DNA of 64,000 bases from positions 26,788 to 90,787 of the forward strand of contig NZ_JAUYTP010000026.1 in NCBI RefSeq assembly GCF_030695125.1. Reading direction: 5' to 3'. Positions 1 to 8,878 of the stretch are shown piece after piece; the first letter of the stretch is position 1; each line of letters opens with the position of its first letter. Position numbers and translations under genes: made by a program. The notes under the pieces were generated by a model, which was given only the letters and a program-made list of their open reading frames with translations, did not search any database and was not told the DNA's origin. This DNA is from Allobosea sp. (GTDB lineage: Bacteria > Pseudomonadota > Alphaproteobacteria > Rhizobiales > Beijerinckiaceae).

Positions 1-623
1 CGCACGACCAGCTTGCCGCGCAGCACGTTCTCGGTGAACGTCTCGGCGATCTGGCGACCGGACCCGGCAGCGACGGCGACGGCGGTGAAGGTCACCGACA
101 CCGCGAACTTACCTCCCACGACGACGGCGTCCTCCGGGATCGCGATCACCTGCACCAGGCCGGCGGCCGCGTCGTGCCTGTAGTGGGTATTGAGAACGGC
201 CGGCTCGGTGCCGATCGTGACGGCGGTGACCGTGGTGTTGGTCACGTCCAGGCCGTCCTCGTCCTCAAGCTGGAACCAGGCGTTCAGGACGGCGTCCGCG
301 AAGTCCATCGTCAGCGGTGCCACGATGGCGTCCTGGACGAAATCCTTGGGCGGCGCGCCCCAGGCCAGCGCCATGCCGACCGACGCGAACTGGCGCATGA
401 CGATCGAGATGGTCTGGGTGGTGCTGGTCACGTCGTTGGCGACGACCTCGCGATCCGGGCTTTCGTTCGTCCGGATCTCGGTCTCCTCCTTCGACTTCGA
501 CACCGAGATGGTGCAGTCGCCGATGGGACGCAGGAAGGACTCGCCCTCCAGCTGGATCGCGGCCTGGCCGCTCGGGATGTTGAAGTCCCCGGCGGGGAGG
601 GTCTTAAAAATCGCGCCTGCCAT
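1..623 (-). CDS. Phage tail tube-like protein (C-terminus cut by window)
   Basis: The open frame starts at ATG 623 and runs off the window start, giving about 207 residues. It begins MAGAIFKTLPAG and is rich in beta-strand-forming, threonine and valine-rich stretches, as expected for a major tail (tube) protein. An AAGGA ribosome site lies about 8 bases before the ATG. It follows the joining and terminator-type genes in the usual siphovirus order. The assignment rests mainly on position and composition; a tail sheath or other virion protein is less likely. The stop codon is not in the window. Confidence 0.6.
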   Translation of the reverse strand, partial: MAGAIFKTLPAGDFNIPSGQAAIQLEGESFLRPIGDCTISVSKSKEETEIRTNESPDREVVANDVTSTTQTISIVMRQFASVGMALAWGAPPKDFVQDAIVAPLTMDFADAVLNAWFQLEDEDGLDVTNTTVTAVTIGTEPAVLNTHYRHDAAAGLVQVIAIPEDAVVVGGKFAVSVTFTAVAVAAGSGRQIAETFTENVLRGKLVV

Positions 624-635
624 GACGAGAATCCT

Positions 636-1094
636 TCAGTAACGGGGAAGCAGAGTGCCGGGGTCGTCCTCGGACACGGTGAAATCGACGATGTAGGCCA
701 GGTGGTAGCCACCCTGGCGGCCTGCCTCGGAGACGAATTCGTGGGGGGTCGCCGACAGGAGCCGGCAGCTTTCGATGCCCGGGACGTCGTCCAGGACGCC
801 GACCAAGGCGGCGATGATCGCGTTGCGGAGGCCGTACGTGACCTCGGCGAAATCCTCGGCCTTCGCGTCGTCGACGATGATGATGTCGACTTGCAGCTTG
901 CACGCGAGGATGCGCGGGGCGCCGGGCTCCGACTGGATGCCCAGGTCGTCGAAATTCACGACGCCAAGGTCGAGCACCGAGCCCGGAAGCTGCCTCGCGG
1001 ACAGCATCTTGCCCGCGCCGAACACGCCCTTCAGGCCCGCGACGGGGGCCATGCGGGAATGGAATGCGGACTTGATCGTGGGCAGAGCGCTCAT
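636..1094 (-). CDS. Probable tail terminator or tail-completion protein
   Basis: This 152-residue protein lies between the head-tail joining gene and the tail tube gene, the place where lambda-type phages encode tail terminator or minor completion proteins. Its central part alternates hydrophobic and charged residues (LACKLQVDIIIVDD) like a small alpha/beta fold. I do not recognise a specific family. Its ATG is 7 bases after a class I repeat (1,102-1,137) with no Shine-Dalgarno sequence between, so the repeat probably sets its expression and that of the following tail genes. Confidence 0.5.
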   Translation of the reverse strand: MSALPTIKSAFHSRMAPVAGLKGVFGAGKMLSARQLPGSVLDLGVVNFDDLGIQSEPGAPRILACKLQVDIIIVDDAKAEDFAEVTYGLRNAIIAALVGVLDDVPGIESCRLLSATPHEFVSEAGRQGGYHLAYIVDFTVSEDDPGTLLPRY

Positions 1095-1101
1095 GTCAAA
1101 G

Positions 1102-1137
1102 AGCGTGCCGCAGGCCGCGTGGCCCGTTGTAGTCTAC
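1102..1137 (-). promoter_or_regulatory. Class I phage repeat, copy 1 (putative late promoter)
   Basis: Read on the minus strand this 36-bp block has GTAGACTACAACG, then GGCCACGCGGC, four variable bases and GGCACGCT. It ends 7 bases before the ATG of the gene at 1094. Three further copies are at 4,559, 10,698 and 16,015, all in the sense direction of the next gene. Flanks are not conserved, so the block itself is the signal. Confidence 0.7.
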
Positions 1138-1667
1138 GCCGCAGTCAGGGCGACCCGGCGATACCCGGGTTTCCAGGCCGCGACCGTGGCGACCGTCCAA
1201 TCACCGCCGTTCTCGACCTCGATCGTCTGCCCGGGTGCCAGCGCGACGCCCGTCGGCACGATGGCGACGGCGGCTTCCTCCAGGGATTCCTTATGGCCCG
1301 CGAAGGCGACGCGCAGAGGGATGCCGCCGACGGCCGCCTTCGAGAATTGCGGCTCCTGCAACATGAGCTTGAGTTGCCCGGCCCCGTTCTCCAGGGCCTT
1401 CTCGACCGTCCAGAGCCGATCGTCGATCCAAATGACGTCGCCGCCCTCGCGGTCGAGGTCCGGCGCGTCCCGCAGCGGGATCACCGCCCAGGGCTCGGCG
1501 TCCAGAATGCGCACGTCGTCGTCGATTCGCCGGCGCTCGACTTCGGCGCGGATGAAGTGACCGCGCGTGCGAATCGAGCCGTGCGCGCGGGTTTCCAGCC
1601 AGGCCTCCTCCGCGAGGGAGGAAGCCGCGGCGGTCCGGGCGTACATGGCGGCGAGGCGGGAGGCCAT
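1134..1667 (-). CDS. Probable head-tail joining/connector protein
   Basis: A 177-residue protein directly downstream of the major capsid gene and upstream of the tail genes. A helical N-terminus (about residues 1-45) is followed by a beta-rich part with a WAVIPLRD-like core and a C-terminal IEVENGGDWTVATVAAW strand pattern. Position matches lambda FII-type and head completion proteins. No diagnostic motif is visible, so the call rests on synteny. The stop codon overlaps the beginning of class I copy 1. The ATG at 1667 lacks a clear ribosome site; an ATG at 1643 is an alternative. Confidence 0.5.
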   Translation of the reverse strand: MASRLAAMYARTAAASSLAEEAWLETRAHGSIRTRGHFIRAEVERRRIDDDVRILDAEPWAVIPLRDAPDLDREGGDVIWIDDRLWTVEKALENGAGQLKLMLQEPQFSKAAVGGIPLRVAFAGHKESLEEAAVAIVPTGVALAPGQTIEVENGGDWTVATVAAWKPGYRRVALTAA

Positions 1668-1723
1668 AGGCGGGTGCCTGGAATGGAAAGGGGCGGGACC
1701 TTTTGATCCCGCCCGGGGTCAGA

Positions 1724-2746
1724 TCAGACCAGGACCGGCGCGTGGTCGGTGAGACCGACGAAGCGGATCTTGAGGATCGCGCGGGGACGCTTGGCGATGT
1801 TGAGCATGAAGCTCTCGACCAGGATCTTCTCGCCCTTGTCGAAGTCCATGTCCTTGATCTTCGCGTAAAACTCACGGGGCTGACCCATGAACTCGCGGAT
1901 GTCCGACGGACCGTAGAAGGTCGTGAAGAAGTCCTGCCCCGTCGGGACGAAGTAGCCGACGTCGGTCTCCATGAAGAGATCGCCGTTCTGATCCTTCGCG
2001 CGGCCATAGCCGACCAGGTCGACCATCTCGTTGATGCGGACGCCCTTGCGGTTGTCCTGGCGCTGCACGATCAGGTTCGCCGGGTTGGTGGCGGCCTCGG
2101 CGACCTGGTCGAGGCGACGCAGGTTGGCGTTGGCGTTGCGGCCCGTGAGGAACGTGTAGCGGTCCGGCTCGATGGCGCCGAGCTCGTCCTCGGCGATCTC
2201 CATCAGCCCGACGACTTCCTCGTTGAAGTTGAAGCCGGCAGCCGAGACGTCCATCTCGATCTCGATCTGCTGCTGACCGAACAGCTGGAACAGGTCGAGG
2301 TAGGTGTTGCCGAAGCCGTCGTCGACGATGCCGTCGAGCGTCTTCACCCTGGCCTTGTCACGGGTTTGGATGATGTTCTGGCCCATGTAACGGAGCCGGC
2401 GATTGCGCTCCTGCTCCAGGGTGACCAGGCTCTCGGAGCCAGTCTCGCGCTTGCCGAGGATGTCGGTGTTCTTGATCCCGTCGATCTGGCTGTAGCCAGG
2501 AATCTCGACGGCGATGTTCTGCCTGGCCTCGCGCTTGACGGGCGTGGGCTCGCCATTGCGCGGGGTCACCGGCAGGATCTGGACCGACCCCTGGACCATG
2601 TCCATGGAGACGCCGGTAGTCGGGATGTACTCCTCGCCCCACTGGAACAGGCGCGACATTCCGGACGACACGAAATCCATGTCGTTGATCGCGTTCGTCA
2701 TCGCGACCGGGCTGAAGGGGTCTCTCGTGTGCGCGTTGCCGGTCAT
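1724..2746 (-). CDS. Major capsid protein, lambda gpE family
   Basis: The 340-residue protein matches the size and layout of the lambda gpE capsid family (HK97 fold). The N-terminus has the typical MDFVSSGMSRLF segment, followed by the region with REARQNIAVEIPGYS that forms the E-loop area. The C-terminal part carries TGQDFFTTFYGPSDIREFMGQ and ends with a beta-strand-rich tail. It builds the prohead shell. It follows the decoration protein and protease-scaffold genes in the lambda order C-Nu3-D-E. Assignment is from sequence resemblance and order. Confidence 0.85.
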   Translation of the reverse strand: MTGNAHTRDPFSPVAMTNAINDMDFVSSGMSRLFQWGEEYIPTTGVSMDMVQGSVQILPVTPRNGEPTPVKREARQNIAVEIPGYSQIDGIKNTDILGKRETGSESLVTLEQERNRRLRYMGQNIIQTRDKARVKTLDGIVDDGFGNTYLDLFQLFGQQQIEIEMDVSAAGFNFNEEVVGLMEIAEDELGAIEPDRYTFLTGRNANANLRRLDQVAEAATNPANLIVQRQDNRKGVRINEMVDLVGYGRAKDQNGDLFMETDVGYFVPTGQDFFTTFYGPSDIREFMGQPREFYAKIKDMDFDKGEKILVESFMLNIAKRPRAILKIRFVGLTDHAPVLV

Positions 2747-2791
2747 GACCGATGCTCCTGCGAAGGGGTCTAAGAGGGGAGGCCCGCGGGG

Positions 2792-3463
2792 TTAGCCGCG
2801 GACGATGATGAGCTTCTCGGCGAGCTGCCGCTTGATCTCGGCCTTGGCCTGGGCTGCCAGGGGCTCGCCGGGCCAGGTCATCTCGTGATCGATGACCTCG
2901 GCGTTGCGGGCCAACACGGCGATCCGCTCGGATGTGCCGATCGAGGCCGCCCAGATCGGGGCGTCGAGGATGCCGACGACCTCGCGGTTGCCGCCGCTAA
3001 CGCTCAGATCGGCCGGTACCAAGACGCCGGTGCCGGCTTCGTAGGACACGGCAACGCCGGCGCGGTCACCCGCGACGAAGTCGGTGGCTCCGTCAGCGAT
3101 CGTAAAATTGATCGCGCCGGCGTAGGCGACACCGACGGTCGCGATGCCGTCCAGGGTGCCGTCCGGTCGCTCGACGTGGAAAGTGCCGCCGTTCGCCGCC
3201 GGTTCGATGCAGAAGATGTTGTACGTGCCCTCTGGCACGGCTCCGCTGGTCGGCTCGGCGGCCATCGTCAGAACGCCCTTGCCGGCGCCGGGAACCTGGC
3301 CGACGAAGACCAAGACGTCACCGGGAGCGGACTCCATGAGAGGGGTGCCCGGCGCGATATCGGCGACCGACGAGACGACACGGGTGTCGTAGGACTGAGT
3401 GCCGTTGTCGGACAGGACGTAGCAGCCCTGCCTCTTGGCCTCGGAAATGCGGGAAGCGAACAT
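2792..3463 (-). CDS. Head decoration protein (lambda gpD-like)
   Basis: A 223-residue protein between the protease-scaffold and capsid genes. The sequence is dominated by beta strands and Gly/Ala-rich turns, and its C-terminal half has the pattern INFTIADGATDFVAGD found in phage decoration proteins that cap capsid vertices or threefold axes. It is longer than lambda gpD (about 110 residues), with extra sequence in the N-terminal half. The last 30 residues (AQAKAEIKRQLAEKLIIVRG region) are helical. It stabilises the expanded head if the call is right. Confidence 0.7.
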   Translation of the reverse strand: MFASRISEAKRQGCYVLSDNGTQSYDTRVVSSVADIAPGTPLMESAPGDVLVFVGQVPGAGKGVLTMAAEPTSGAVPEGTYNIFCIEPAANGGTFHVERPDGTLDGIATVGVAYAGAINFTIADGATDFVAGDRAGVAVSYEAGTGVLVPADLSVSGGNREVVGILDAPIWAASIGTSERIAVLARNAEVIDHEMTWPGEPLAAQAKAEIKRQLAEKLIIVRG

Positions 3464-3475
3464 GGGAGCGGCTCC

Positions 3476-4552
3476 TTAGCGGGTGGCGGCGGCGCGCGCG
3501 GCGAGGCGCTTGCCGGCGGCGGTTTCGGAAAACGGGGAAAGCTGCTCGCGCGCGCCGGAATCCGGCACGGGCTTCGAACTGCGGGCGGCGATCTCGACGC
3601 TGTTCGTGCGAATCGCGGAGACCGCGATGGCGCGGAGCTCGGCGATCTCGGCGCCGGCGGTGACCAGGCCCTCGAAATCCTCGGAGCGGCCATTGCGCTT
3701 GGCGACACCGCGCAGCGCCTCGACGGCGGCGTCACGGGCCGGGGTGGCCACAGCCGTCGGCTTGGCGTCGGCCTTCGGAGCGGCGCGACCCGACAGGGCG
3801 GCCTCGATGCCGGCGAGGGCGGAGCGGACTGCGGCCAGAACGCCGGAGCGCTCCTCCTCGGTCTCGCCCGACTCCTCGGCCTCGGCGGCGGCCAGCTTGG
3901 CCTTCTCCTCCTCGGTCATCTCGGCTTCGGTCTCGGCGGCGCGGGTCTTCGTGGGCTTGTGGGCCATGGTCTTGTCTCCTGAACGGATCGAGGCGTTGGT
4001 GTCGGCGGGGACGGCGACGATCGAGGCCTCCATGGCCCTCCAGCGATCGACGGTGACCAGCGGCTTGTCGCCGATGCGGTCCTTCTCGGTCTCCGCAAGG
4101 CGGCGGTATCCGACGCTCATCTTGGTGAGGATGCCGTCGGCGATGTCGCGGACGATGTCGGCGACCTCCTCGCGAGCGGAGAGCTTGCCGGTGCAGACGA
4201 GCTTCTTGCCCTGGACACGGGCGGCGATGATCACGCCGACGACCATGTTGAGCGAATAGCGGTTGTGGCTGTTGAGGATCGGCGCGCCGACGAGGGACTC
4301 GATGTCCTCCAAGCCGCGCATGAGGAGGACCTCGTCCACCTCGTAGGCATCCCAGCCCTCGTAGCGATACGATTCGCAGGGCGTCTCGGTCGCGAGCACG
4401 AACTCGAACGTGCGGGTCTCCGGGTCGTAGCTGTTGCTGCCCCGGGTCCCGATCTTGATCTGCGCGTACCGCTCGCCCACGTCGAAACGCACGGCAGGCG
4501 CATTGCGCTGGTGCGTCTCGGTTGGCTCGGAAATGGCGGCGCTCTGCGTCAT
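3476..4552 (-). CDS. Prohead protease with C-terminal scaffold region
   Basis: About 358 residues from ATG 4552. The first 200 residues resemble HK97-type prohead serine proteases, with a histidine in LNSHNRYS and a serine in ILTKMSVGYRR. From about residue 190 (MAHKPTKTRAAE) the protein becomes an Ala/Glu-rich helical scaffold, with an internal Met that could give a separate scaffold product as lambda Nu3 does. An upstream ATG at 4570 is in frame but lies inside class I repeat copy 2, so 4552 is preferred. No Shine-Dalgarno sequence precedes it. It processes and shapes the prohead. Confidence 0.75.
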   Translation of the reverse strand: MTQSAAISEPTETHQRNAPAVRFDVGERYAQIKIGTRGSNSYDPETRTFEFVLATETPCESYRYEGWDAYEVDEVLLMRGLEDIESLVGAPILNSHNRYSLNMVVGVIIAARVQGKKLVCTGKLSAREEVADIVRDIADGILTKMSVGYRRLAETEKDRIGDKPLVTVDRWRAMEASIVAVPADTNASIRSGDKTMAHKPTKTRAAETEAEMTEEEKAKLAAAEAEESGETEEERSGVLAAVRSALAGIEAALSGRAAPKADAKPTAVATPARDAAVEALRGVAKRNGRSEDFEGLVTAGAEIAELRAIAVSAIRTNSVEIAARSSKPVPDSGAREQLSPFSETAAGKRLAARAAATR

Positions 4553-4558
4553 GAAAAC

Positions 4559-4594
4559 AGCGTGCCGCAAGCCGCGTGGCTCATTGTAGTCTAC
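4559..4594 (-). promoter_or_regulatory. Class I phage repeat, copy 2 (putative late promoter)
   Basis: Minus-strand reading: GTAGACTACAATGAGCCACG, then CGGC, four variable bases, GGCACGCT. It ends 6 bases before the ATG at 4552 of the protease-scaffold gene. Two substitutions (TGA for CGG) distinguish it from the other copies. Confidence 0.7.
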
Positions 4595-4606
4595 GTCGGC
4601 GGGCCC

Positions 4607-6214
4607 TCACGTGGCCCGCGACTGCCCCGAATCGAGACCCGCCTGCTCGACCAGGTCGAGCTCGACGGACTCCTCCGCGGAGACCCACGCCTGCACGCGG
4701 CCGGCGTTCGGCGTCGTCGGGGCCCAGCGCTCCTCGGCGGCCTTGAGGCCCAGGTCGGCCATCCGGGCGTAGCGCTCGGCGGATTCGCGGGTGACCGTCT
4801 CGTGGCGCTTGCCGAAGTAGGTCTGACTGACGAATCCGGGCGGGATCTCGCCGGCCTCCTGCGCCTTCAGCATGACGCCGATTTCCTGGGTGATCGCGGC
4901 ACTCTGCACCACGGGCCAGTCCCAGCTCACGTTGTAGGCCTCGGCCAGGTCGCGGGGATTGCCGGGCGACCACAGGCCGAAGGCCAGCGCGGTGTCGACG
5001 AACGACCGCCACATCCTGTTGAGGAGCCGCGTCTCGATGTCCTGCCGGATGATGTTCGCGCGCGTCTTCATCGCGACCGCAGCAAACCGGGCCATCCTCT
5101 CGTTGGCGTCTTGGTAGTTGCCGAGGACCTCGTATGGCGGCACGCCGACGCCGGCGCAAATTGAGAGCACGCCCAGTTGCACGCCCTTGTCGAAACCGGG
5201 GCTGTCCGGCGGCGTCTCAAGCCTGCCGGTGTGTCCCGCCGGCAGGACGTGGACCGCGCCCGGCGCCATCTCGACGGCGCTGATGAGGTCGTCGATCTCG
5301 TCGTCGGACGGGAACAGGTCCTCGGACGCCATGTCGCCGAGCGGGCGCTCGATGAAGAGGCTCATCATCGTGGCGCTGATCTTGCGGCGAAGCTCGGCGT
5401 CCTCGTACGTCTGAAGCTTGATCGCGCGGATGAGCGCCGACGCGAGGATGACGAGGCCGCGCGGGCCGCCGGTCATGGTCTGAAAGAAAAGATGATGGAT
5501 CTCGTTCGCGGCGATCTCCGCGAAGCCCAGGCCATCGCCGCGCGCCATGGCGCTCAAGCTGGCGTCGCGGGGATGCGACGTGTGGAAGAAATAGCCGATC
5601 GGCAGGTCGCGCTTGCCGACGCGCCCGAACCTGATGCCGGCCTTCACGTCCTCGTCCGTCACGCTCGGCGAGAAATATCCGTCGATCGGGACGTAGTCGG
5701 ACGGATAGGCGGTGTAGACCAGCGGGACGCGGATGCCGTCGAAAGCTTGGTCGTCGGTCTCGCGCCGGGCGAAAACCTCGCCGTCGGTGAACAGGTTGTC
5801 GGCGATGTCCTCGCGGAGCCAGGACCCGAACCCATGGACGCCGCGACCGTCGAAGTCGTCGGCGCTGCGGTGCCACAGGTCGACGAGCTCGGAATGCCGG
5901 GAAACAGGGACGGGGCCCACGTTGGCGTACGTGTCTTTCATCACGCGGATGAGGCCCTGGAAGTAGGGGGAGTTCCGCTTGAGGTGGCGGGACAGGCGCT
6001 GGAGGGTCCGGGTGTGCCGCGTCGAATCCTCCGGCCCCATGTCAGGGACCATGGGGACCAGGCCACGCGTCGAGGCGGCCTCGAAGGCGGTCGCGACCTG
6101 GCCGTCGACGTTGAAGCCGGCGGCGCGGCGTCCGCTGCGCGACGAGCGGAGGATGCCCGGCGACTGCGGCAGGACGAGGCGGTTGGCGCGGGCGATTCCG
6201 GCGGCGTTCTTCAT
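4607..6214 (-). CDS. Phage portal protein, lambda gpB family
   Basis: 535 residues from the ATG at 6214, whose AT is next to the gpW stop codon. The protein has the lambda-portal pattern: an N-terminal stretch SPGILRSSRSGRRAAG, the ILRDD-like middle, and the conserved GVPPYEVLGNYQDANERMAR segment near residue 380, equivalent to the P-x-S-x-L-x-x-D-x-x-x-x-N motif of portals. It forms the dodecameric DNA entry ring. The gene follows gpW and the terminase genes, in lambda order. The longer frame starting at 6271 reads into gpW and is rejected. Confidence 0.88.
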   Translation of the reverse strand: MKNAAGIARANRLVLPQSPGILRSSRSGRRAAGFNVDGQVATAFEAASTRGLVPMVPDMGPEDSTRHTRTLQRLSRHLKRNSPYFQGLIRVMKDTYANVGPVPVSRHSELVDLWHRSADDFDGRGVHGFGSWLREDIADNLFTDGEVFARRETDDQAFDGIRVPLVYTAYPSDYVPIDGYFSPSVTDEDVKAGIRFGRVGKRDLPIGYFFHTSHPRDASLSAMARGDGLGFAEIAANEIHHLFFQTMTGGPRGLVILASALIRAIKLQTYEDAELRRKISATMMSLFIERPLGDMASEDLFPSDDEIDDLISAVEMAPGAVHVLPAGHTGRLETPPDSPGFDKGVQLGVLSICAGVGVPPYEVLGNYQDANERMARFAAVAMKTRANIIRQDIETRLLNRMWRSFVDTALAFGLWSPGNPRDLAEAYNVSWDWPVVQSAAITQEIGVMLKAQEAGEIPPGFVSQTYFGKRHETVTRESAERYARMADLGLKAAEERWAPTTPNAGRVQAWVSAEESVELDLVEQAGLDSGQSRAT

Positions 6215-6215
6215 G

Positions 6216-6452
6216 TCAGTAAACCCAGGGGCGGATGAGATAGCTGCGGATGCGCGGCCGCCTGCCGCCACGGTCGCGGGCGTCGAGTTCCTGCATCATC
6301 TCGTCGATCGACTGGCGCGCGGCCGCGATCGAGTAGGTCGCCCCGCCGCCGCCGGCGAAGGTGATGCTGGTCGCGCCGGTGTTGAGCTGCGCGCGGATCT
6401 CGCGGACCCACGCCTCGATCTCGGACGATTCGTAGAGCCGCAGGTCCCGCAT
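6216..6452 (-). CDS. Head-tail joining protein gpW
   Basis: A 78-residue protein with the gpW pattern: a short helix (EIEAWVREIRAQLN), a glycine-rich beta turn (TFAGGGGATYS) and a second helix (AARQSIDEMMQELDARD). Length and position between large terminase and portal match lambda gpW, which joins the packaged head to the tail. Its stop overlaps the portal start region, so translation is probably coupled. Confidence 0.85.
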   Translation of the reverse strand: MRDLRLYESSEIEAWVREIRAQLNTGATSITFAGGGGATYSIAAARQSIDEMMQELDARDRGGRRPRIRSYLIRPWVY

Positions 6453-6466
6453 CGATCGCTACCTCG

Positions 6467-8878
6467 TCACCAATTCAGCAACCGATTCGGTCGCCTCGGT
6501 CGCGGACGGCGACCCTCGCTCCGCTCCTCCGTCCGGCCCTGGGGCAGGACGGGTTGCGGCTTGATCTGCCCGGCGCGCATCTGCCGGGCGTATTCCGACG
6601 CCGACAGACGCGGCCCGGCGGGCTGCCTGGGCTGCACCGTCACCGGCGCCGCCGTCGGCTTGGCCGGCTGCCGCAGCGTGGCCTGCGCGATCGGCGCGAG
6701 TACCTTCGCGATGTCCGGCGGCAACGCAGCCAGGGCGGCCGCCATTCGCTGGCGACCGGACCTGGGCGCGGTTTCAGCCGTCCCGGTTTCAGCCTGCGCC
6801 TCGCCGCGTGGCTCCTTCAACGCCACGTTGGAATCCTTGCCGGGCTTGTGGCGGGGCTTCTTGCGGGCGGCCTCGGGATCGAGTGCCAGGTCTTTCTTGA
6901 CGCGCATGTTGACGGCCTTTTCGTAGTGCATTGCGGCGAGGGCGTAGACGATGCAGTCGAGCGCTTCGTTCGACGCGCCGGCGCGACTGCGGGGGATCTG
7001 CCAGCTTGTGAGCTCGGCATTCTTGAGGTCCTCGACGAGTTCCTCGGCGGTCAGCTGCTCGAAGAAGTCGTCGCCATCGCCGGCCAGGGTGAGCGGGAAA
7101 TGCCAGCTGAAGGGCTGGCCGGGATCGATGTCCAAGCATTGGAAAATATAGTCTTTGAGGGCCATCGAGCCGATCGGCGTGACCTTGAGGCCCGACCGGT
7201 CGCCGCGCCTGGACGGGGCGGTCGCGAGGACCTGGGCGCGCTTGCCGAAGTGCGAGGGGCGCTCCGACCGCGACTTGAACGGGGTCAGCCGACGGCGACG
7301 GCTCTCGGGATGCGAGCACAAGGCCATCACCTTCGTCGATTCGTAGCCGGTGTCGACGCCGACCCTGGTGGCGTAGATCTTGGTGCCGTCGGGACGGGTG
7401 TAGCCCTCGTCGAGATGAGCCCAGATGAGCGCCATTGCCTCCGGGCCGGTGGGATCGATGCGCTCCCAGCTCTCCTCGATCACGCCGTCGTCGTCATGAT
7501 AGAACGTCGGGACGCGGTCGATCACCTTCCTGCCAAGGACCCACTTCTCCTCGTTCGGCCCGATGCCGATGGTGTAGATCTCGACGCGAGGGTGCTTGCC
7601 CTTGGTCTCGGAGCCGCGCTGGAAATCGATGCCGGCGAACGTCCTGATGACCTCGAAGGGGCAGCCGGCGCCGTAATCCTCGGCGCGCGCCGCTAGCTCG
7701 TGCGGGTCTCTCCTACCGATCGAAATGGGTTCGTAGGCCCGCGCGAGCCACAGGTTCTGCCAGACCTGCTGGAGGGTCGGGTTTACCAGCTGCGCCCGGT
7801 ACATCTTGATGATCTCGGACCAGATGTAGCTCGGGTCCTTGGAATGGATCACCCAGGTCTCGATGCCGACCGAGGTGACCGGCCCCTTGACGGGGACCTT
7901 GGAGACGTACTCGCCCGCCTCCATCGTATCGTTGCGCAGCTTCTCGACGAGCCAGGTGCGGCAGTGCGCGCACTCGTAGCCGATCTCGTCGACCTCGCCA
8001 CCGTCGTCGCAGGTGAACTTAAGACCTGGCCCCGGGATTTCCGTCTTTGCGCCTTTCTGCGAGACGCGCGGCAGGAAGGGCTGCGGGGCGCCGTCGCAGC
8101 ACGGGAATGGCATCACCAGGTGGAGCTTGTCGTCGCACGCCTCGTGTTCGACCACGACCGCACAGTTGGTGGTCGTCGGGGTGCCGCCGAGGTACAGCTT
8201 GCCGTCCGGGAACTCCGCGTACCTCGACCGTGCCTGGCCGATCTTATTACCTTCCGAATCGACCGTGGTGGCCGAGTAGACCTTGTCGCCGGCCTCGTCG
8301 ATGAAGATCCATTCGCCGCTGATGGCCTTGAAGTTGCCGTCGGCATGGGCGCCGCGGATCTGGATCGAGGACCCGTTGGCCGGATACATGTCCGACCAGC
8401 TATCCTGGACGCCCGTCTTGGTATCGCCCCGCAGCAGGTGGACGATCTTGTCGGACGCCTCCCAGAACGGCAGCAGCTTCTTGTTGTGGAAGCGCTGGCC
8501 CTCCTGGTCGGAGCGTTCGTAGAAGATGACGTTCTGGCCGTCGTAGAGCGCCTTGAACAGCATCATCCACGCGGTCAGCGTCGAAGAACCAGAACGCGGG
8601 GGCTTGAGCCACACGACCGTCTTCACGCCGAATCGCTGCATCGCGTCGAAGATCGCGCGCTGCGTGATGTCCAACCGGGCGGGCCCGATTCGTGTGCCGC
8701 TCGGGATGAAGCCGACGTCGTGGACCCAATCGACGCCGCGCTTGAAGGGATTCGCGCGCAGGTATGCGGCCAGCCGGGCGACGCCCCGCTTGAAGCGGCG
8801 GCGTCCAAGCCTGGTCAGCGAAGAGATGTCGACGTTGAGCGGCGCGCGCGCCGGCGCGTCAGCGGTCGCTGGGGTCAT
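6467..8878 (-). CDS. Terminase large subunit, GpA family
   Basis: 803 residues. The packaging ATPase carries a Walker A-like PPRSGSST at residues 93-100 and a Walker B IFIDEAGD at 191-198. A CxxC pair (CAHC) in the middle is common in GpA-type terminases, and the C-terminal half holds the nuclease domain with IDFQRG and VDTGYES acidic positions. The last 130 residues are Pro/Arg-rich and low in complexity, probably a tail contacting the portal. It cuts concatemeric DNA and drives it into the prohead. The start at 8878 overlaps the small-subunit gene by 20 bases. Confidence 0.9.
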   Translation of the reverse strand: MTPATADAPARAPLNVDISSLTRLGRRRFKRGVARLAAYLRANPFKRGVDWVHDVGFIPSGTRIGPARLDITQRAIFDAMQRFGVKTVVWLKPPRSGSSTLTAWMMLFKALYDGQNVIFYERSDQEGQRFHNKKLLPFWEASDKIVHLLRGDTKTGVQDSWSDMYPANGSSIQIRGAHADGNFKAISGEWIFIDEAGDKVYSATTVDSEGNKIGQARSRYAEFPDGKLYLGGTPTTTNCAVVVEHEACDDKLHLVMPFPCCDGAPQPFLPRVSQKGAKTEIPGPGLKFTCDDGGEVDEIGYECAHCRTWLVEKLRNDTMEAGEYVSKVPVKGPVTSVGIETWVIHSKDPSYIWSEIIKMYRAQLVNPTLQQVWQNLWLARAYEPISIGRRDPHELAARAEDYGAGCPFEVIRTFAGIDFQRGSETKGKHPRVEIYTIGIGPNEEKWVLGRKVIDRVPTFYHDDDGVIEESWERIDPTGPEAMALIWAHLDEGYTRPDGTKIYATRVGVDTGYESTKVMALCSHPESRRRRLTPFKSRSERPSHFGKRAQVLATAPSRRGDRSGLKVTPIGSMALKDYIFQCLDIDPGQPFSWHFPLTLAGDGDDFFEQLTAEELVEDLKNAELTSWQIPRSRAGASNEALDCIVYALAAMHYEKAVNMRVKKDLALDPEAARKKPRHKPGKDSNVALKEPRGEAQAETGTAETAPRSGRQRMAAALAALPPDIAKVLAPIAQATLRQPAKPTAAPVTVQPRQPAGPRLSASEYARQMRAGQIKPQPVLPQGRTEERSEGRRPRPRRPNRLLNW

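Noticed and set aside
174..1706. 510-codon plus-strand frame over the phage tail genes
   Set aside because: It opposes three well-placed minus-strand phage genes and has low-complexity composition; the minus-strand proteins are protein-like.
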